This document shows positions 40,699-43,484 of a stretch of DNA of 43,484 bases, in pieces. The notes below the pieces were generated by a model that ran no database searches, was not told where the DNA came from, and saw nothing but the letters and a program-made list of their open reading frames with translations. The stretch's first letter is position 1. Each line of letters opens with the position of its first letter. Made by a program: the position numbers and the translations under genes. The DNA is from CAYQJS01 sp964417895 (lineage in GTDB: Bacteria > Chloroflexota > UBA6077 > SHYK01): contig CAYQJS010000048.1 in NCBI GenBank assembly GCA_964417895.1, forward strand, positions 1 to 43,484. The letters are read 5' to 3'.

Positions 40699-41712
40699 AT
40701 GTTGCTGCAATTGCGGCTGGCGAACTCCAGACTCCCTGTCGGTGTGGCTATCGGGGCGGCCGGGTTGGCCCTGGTGCTGGCTATCCGCCTTCACGGCGAT
40801 ACCCCGGCCGCGCTGAGCACGTTCAGCACTCGGTTCCTTGGCATCTTCCTGGAGGCTCTGCCATTCCTTCTGCTCGGGTCCGTGGTGTCGGGCCTTATCG
40901 AGGTGTTCGCGAGCCGAGGATCGGTCAGCCGGTTCATTCCACGGAACCCGGTCCTGGCCGCCCTCACCGGTACCCTGCTGGGGTTCGTCTTCCCCGTCTG
41001 CGAGTGCGGCGCCGTGCCCGTCACTCGACGGCTGTTCACCAAGGGAGTACCGATCTCGGTGGGCGTTGCCTTTCTACTTGCGTCGCCGGTCATGAATCCC
41101 ATCGTCCTTGCGAGCACGTGGAGCGCATTCGGAGTGGGCCCGGTCCTCCTCGGCCGCTACGCGATCACGGCCGCGGTGGCCACGGGCGTCGCGCTTGTCT
41201 TCACCAAGGTCGTGCGCCCCGCCGAGGTGCTCCGAGCTTCGTCTCTCGCCTCGATCACAGGCGGTTCTGCTCAGGCCATAGCCGAGGCCGCCGCGCCCCG
41301 CCTTCAACGCCTTCAGACGGCGCTGGCGTTAGCAAGCGACGATTTCTTCGACATGAGCCGCTACCTTGTCGTCGGGACGGTGCTGGCAGCCGGGATGCAA
41401 ACGCTCGTGTCGCAGGACCTCATGACTTCGCTGGGGCAGGGCCCGGTGGTTTCCGTACTAACGATGCAGGCTCTGGCGTACGTCCTGAGCATCTGCTCAA
41501 CCGTGGATGCGTTTCTTGCCCTGGCCTTCGCCGGAACGTTCACGACCGGCGCCATCCTGGCGTTTCTGACCTTCGGGGCAATGGTCGACGTCAAGAGCAC
41601 GTTGATGTTCCTCGGCGTTTTCAGGCCGAGGACCGTCGCTTATCTGATTCTGCTACCGTTGTTCATGACCATGGCGATCGGCGTCTGGCTCAACCTTAAC
41701 GTCCCCGTGTAG
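40699..41712 (+). CDS. COG0701/DUF318-family membrane permease
   Basis: 337 residues with eight or more hydrophobic helices and the family's CxC motif, C101-E-C103 in FPVCECGAVPV, near the end of a membrane helix, plus a second half of similar layout. Family members (YraQ, ArsP_1-like) are linked with metal or metalloid efflux and often pair with a DUF1980 protein, as here (20 bp gap). ATG 40699 follows GTGAGGG. Its divergence from a Fur-type gene suggests metal-responsive control; whether it exports or imports is not known. Confidence 0.85.
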   Translation: MLLQLRLANSRLPVGVAIGAAGLALVLAIRLHGDTPAALSTFSTRFLGIFLEALPFLLLGSVVSGLIEVFASRGSVSRFIPRNPVLAALTGTLLGFVFPVCECGAVPVTRRLFTKGVPISVGVAFLLASPVMNPIVLASTWSAFGVGPVLLGRYAITAAVATGVALVFTKVVRPAEVLRASSLASITGGSAQAIAEAAAPRLQRLQTALALASDDFFDMSRYLVVGTVLAAGMQTLVSQDLMTSLGQGPVVSVLTMQALAYVLSICSTVDAFLALAFAGTFTTGAILAFLTFGAMVDVKSTLMFLGVFRPRTVAYLILLPLFMTMAIGVWLNLNVPV

Positions 41713-41731
41713 TAGCCAAGGGAGGTCAACT

Positions 41732-42580
41732 CTGGAACCACACGCGCACCCAACTGACCCTGCGTCGGCCCTCGACGGTCGCCACGTCCACTATGAGGAG
41801 GACCGTGGCGGCCAGCAGCTTGCCCGGGGCGGGGCGCTCTTTGGCGACTCACGCGCCCTCCTCAAGTCCGTGCTCCTGCTTGGACTTGGCGTGTACGTGG
41901 CTTACCTCGCGTGGAGCGGAGACATCGGAAACTACGTCAACCTGAGATTCGCGTGGGTCGGAGCGGTTGGGGCTGGGCTTGCGATGCTCCTGGCCGTCGC
42001 GGGGATGGGCGACCGCGTCAGAAGGGCGCATCTGCTCGATGCAACCGTCCACGAACATTTCGGGCACCAGCATCAACCGGTCGGGTGGCCCGCCCTCGGC
42101 ATCCTCGCGGTCCCGTTGGGGCTGGGGGTGCTCGTGCCCTCTCAACCGCTGGGGGCGGCGGCGGTGGCGGGGGACGTCACTTTCAGCCGGGGCGTGGGGG
42201 AGGTGGCCACCATTTCCGCGTCCGACTCCCTGGAGTGGACGATTCTTGACTGGTTACGCATGTTTTCGCTGAGCGGCCCGAGGGCCCGCGTCGACGGGAG
42301 GCCAGCGGACGTGACCGGATTCATTTATCGACGCGAGGGGGACCCCGATGGCCATTTCGTTCTCTCGCGTTTCCTGATGGTGCACTGCACCGCCGACGCG
42401 TATGCAATAGGGATGCCCGTCGCATGGACACGAGGGGAGGACCTTCCGGCTGACACCTGGGTCAGGGTGCGCGGTACGGTGAGGATCGGAAGTTTCGGGG
42501 GCAACACGCTCCCCATCCTGGACGCCGTGTCGGTCGACCAGCGAGTGGAGCGACCGGCGCAGGCCTATCTGTACCCATAG
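41732..42580 (+). CDS. DUF1980/TIGR03943-family protein, partner of the COG0701 permease
   Basis: Up to 282 residues. Two or three N-terminal helices (LLKSVLLLGLGVYVAYLAW, VGAVGAGLAMLLAVAG, LGILAVPLGLGVLV) are followed by a soluble domain with GFIYRREGDPDGHF, LSRFLMVHCTADAYAIGMPV and GSFGGNTLPIL, diagnostic of the family. The first standard start in frame is GTG 41870, but it has no ribosome site and would cut into helix 1. GGGAGGTCAACT lies at ideal spacing before CTG 41732, which would add a His-containing leader (LEPHAHPTDP...GRHVHYEED). The 3' third (from 42307) is part of the long direct repeat. The next gene starts 10 bp later. Confidence 0.8.
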   Translation: MEPHAHPTDPASALDGRHVHYEEDRGGQQLARGGALFGDSRALLKSVLLLGLGVYVAYLAWSGDIGNYVNLRFAWVGAVGAGLAMLLAVAGMGDRVRRAHLLDATVHEHFGHQHQPVGWPALGILAVPLGLGVLVPSQPLGAAAVAGDVTFSRGVGEVATISASDSLEWTILDWLRMFSLSGPRARVDGRPADVTGFIYRREGDPDGHFVLSRFLMVHCTADAYAIGMPVAWTRGEDLPADTWVRVRGTVRIGSFGGNTLPILDAVSVDQRVERPAQAYLYP

Positions 42581-42781
42581 CTGGAGTCGGATGACTGGGC
42601 CGGCCAGGAAAACCGCGGGGCCGCGGCTGACGTTTTCACGCTTCGATCGGTGGGTGTGCGCGATCGTACTGACCCTGGTCGGGGTACTCGGAGGGACGAT
42701 CCTCGCCGGAGACCGCGTGGGTGTCCAGCTCACACGATTCGCCCCGGTGGAGGTGGCCCGAGGCGCCAGCGTGGTCACCCT
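42311..42781 (+). repeat. Long direct repeat, right (intact) copy
   Basis: The counterpart of 37157-37628, here embedded in two complete reading frames (end of the DUF1980 gene, start of the Ig-like/TolB-like gene), so this is the parental copy. Confidence 0.9.
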
Positions 42782-43484
42782 TCAGTTCAACGACGACATG
42801 AATCGAGCCAGCGTGGCGGATCGGTTCCGGCTGAACCCGCCCATCGCGGGCGAGATGACATGGAACGGGCGCACGATGACCTTTCGCCCTCGCGAGGGCC
42901 TGCAGCCGGGCATCCGCTACACCGTCGTGCTGGAGGCCGGAGCCCTGAGCGACGCCGGACGGAAGGTGCTCGGAGAGCACCGTTTCGGATTCACGGTGGC
43001 GGGCCCTCGCATCGCGTACCTCGCGCCAATCGATGGCGCAGTCCAGAACATCTGGATTGCTGAGCCATCGGATGGGACCGTCGCGCGCCAGCTCACGCAT
43101 AGCGACCTGGGCATCGTGAGCTTCGACGCTAGTCCGGACGGAGGAAGCCTCGTGTTCGCCGAGCGCAATCTCTCGGGCGGGTCCGACTTGAAGCAGCTCG
43201 ATCTCTCGACGCGGGAGGAGCGCCAGCTCACGGCCTGTGGCGACACCATCTGTGCCAACCCGGTGTGGAGCCCGGATGGAGGCCGCATCGCCTTCGAGCG
43301 GCGCGGATCTACACCGAGTGCGATTCCCGATGTCCCAAGGGACGTCACGCGGGTCTGGCTGCTCGACCTGGCCTCGACTCCTCCGGGTGCCGGACCCCTT
43401 TTCGATGATCCGCAGATCCCCCGGCATTTCAGGCCTCGGTGGTCGCCCGATGGGAGCCGGATAGCCGTGAGGCAGCCGGTGGCC
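42591..43484 (+). CDS. Membrane-anchored Ig-like plus TolB-type propeller protein (partial)
   Basis: 298 codons to the window edge. ATG 42591 follows CTGGAGTCGG, 10 bp after the DUF1980 stop. Residues about 15-40 (FDRWVCAIVLTLVGVLGGTILA) form a membrane anchor. Residues about 50-150 form a bacterial Ig-like domain (VTLQFNDDMNRASV, FRPREGLQPGIRYTVVL). From about 155 on, PD40/TolB-like repeats occur (IVSFDASPDGGSLVFAERN, PVWSPDGGRIAFER, PRWSPDGSRIAV). It is probably an envelope sensor or scaffold. Its operon-like position beside the permease pair suggests a role in the same metal system, but this is inference. The C-terminus is missing. Confidence 0.85.
   Translation, partial: MTGPARKTAGPRLTFSRFDRWVCAIVLTLVGVLGGTILAGDRVGVQLTRFAPVEVARGASVVTLQFNDDMNRASVADRFRLNPPIAGEMTWNGRTMTFRPREGLQPGIRYTVVLEAGALSDAGRKVLGEHRFGFTVAGPRIAYLAPIDGAVQNIWIAEPSDGTVARQLTHSDLGIVSFDASPDGGSLVFAERNLSGGSDLKQLDLSTREERQLTACGDTICANPVWSPDGGRIAFERRGSTPSAIPDVPRDVTRVWLLDLASTPPGAGPLFDDPQIPRHFRPRWSPDGSRIAVRQPVA

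Noticed and set aside
40692..41699. 335-codon plus frame overlapping the permease
   Set aside because: Ser/Arg/Gly-rich shadow in another frame; the 40699 frame encodes the membrane helices and CxC motif.

Overview
The window is 43.5 kb of high-GC bacterial DNA with strong Shine-Dalgarno sequences (GGAGG/AAGGAGG) before most genes, frequent GTG starts, and GC-rich palindromes between genes. The gene mix is many lipoprotein-type peptide/opine ABC solute-binding proteins (SBPs), metal-dependent amidohydrolases, Rieske and VOC enzymes, and beta-propeller proteins. It recalls Chloroflexota-like soil or sediment lineages, but no rRNA, tRNA or marker gene is present, so this placement is only a guess.

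Region 1 (1-17.6 kb) is a catabolic/uptake island made of duplicated pairs: family-5 SBPs next to PF04909 amidohydrolases. On the minus strand at the left lie SBP(4672)-amidohydrolase(2899)-SBP(1636, runs off the window). Divergent from these is SBP(4853), then amidohydrolase(7102)-Rieske oxygenase(8334)-SBP(9883). A long minus-strand run reads amidohydrolase(17598)-SBP remnant-amidohydrolase(16136)-SBP(14958)-BNR propeller(13173)-VOC(12103). No ABC permease or ATPase gene accompanies the SBPs. The set suggests capture and ring or side-chain processing of aromatic or heterocyclic compounds; the substrate cannot be read from the sequence.

Region 2 (17.8-24.9 kb) is decayed and mosaic: a ligJ-like 4-oxalomesaconate hydratase pseudogene with several frameshifts, a 24-codon truncated reading frame, about 0.8 kb with only remnants and a strong hairpin, an APH-fold kinase gene, the 3' third of a second Rieske oxygenase, then a cupin and a diiron protein in divergent arrangement, an isochorismatase-like protein lacking the usual catalytic Cys, and two conserved genes of unknown function.

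Region 3 (25-37 kb) has another SBP, an MFS exporter broken by one in-frame TGA, a VOC protein, a MITE-like element, BNR and Kelch propellers, a frameshifted secreted protein, two more amidohydrolases (one resembling gamma-resorcylate/2,3-dihydroxybenzoate decarboxylases), an aldo/keto reductase, and a small barrel-like unknown. Two families of GC-rich palindromes occupy the gaps.

Region 4 (37.1-43.5 kb) is a metal-homeostasis module: an ECF-type Co/Ni-like transporter (cbiM-cbiQ-cbiO), a Fur-family regulator facing it, a COG0701 permease with its DUF1980 partner, and the start of an Ig-like/TolB-like propeller protein. A Fur-box-like 7-1-7 palindrome precedes cbiM. The module is bracketed by about 470-bp direct repeats (37157-37628 and 42311-42781), the left copy being a truncated duplicate of the DUF1980/propeller junction. 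No CRISPR array, tRNA, rRNA or intact transposase gene was seen.
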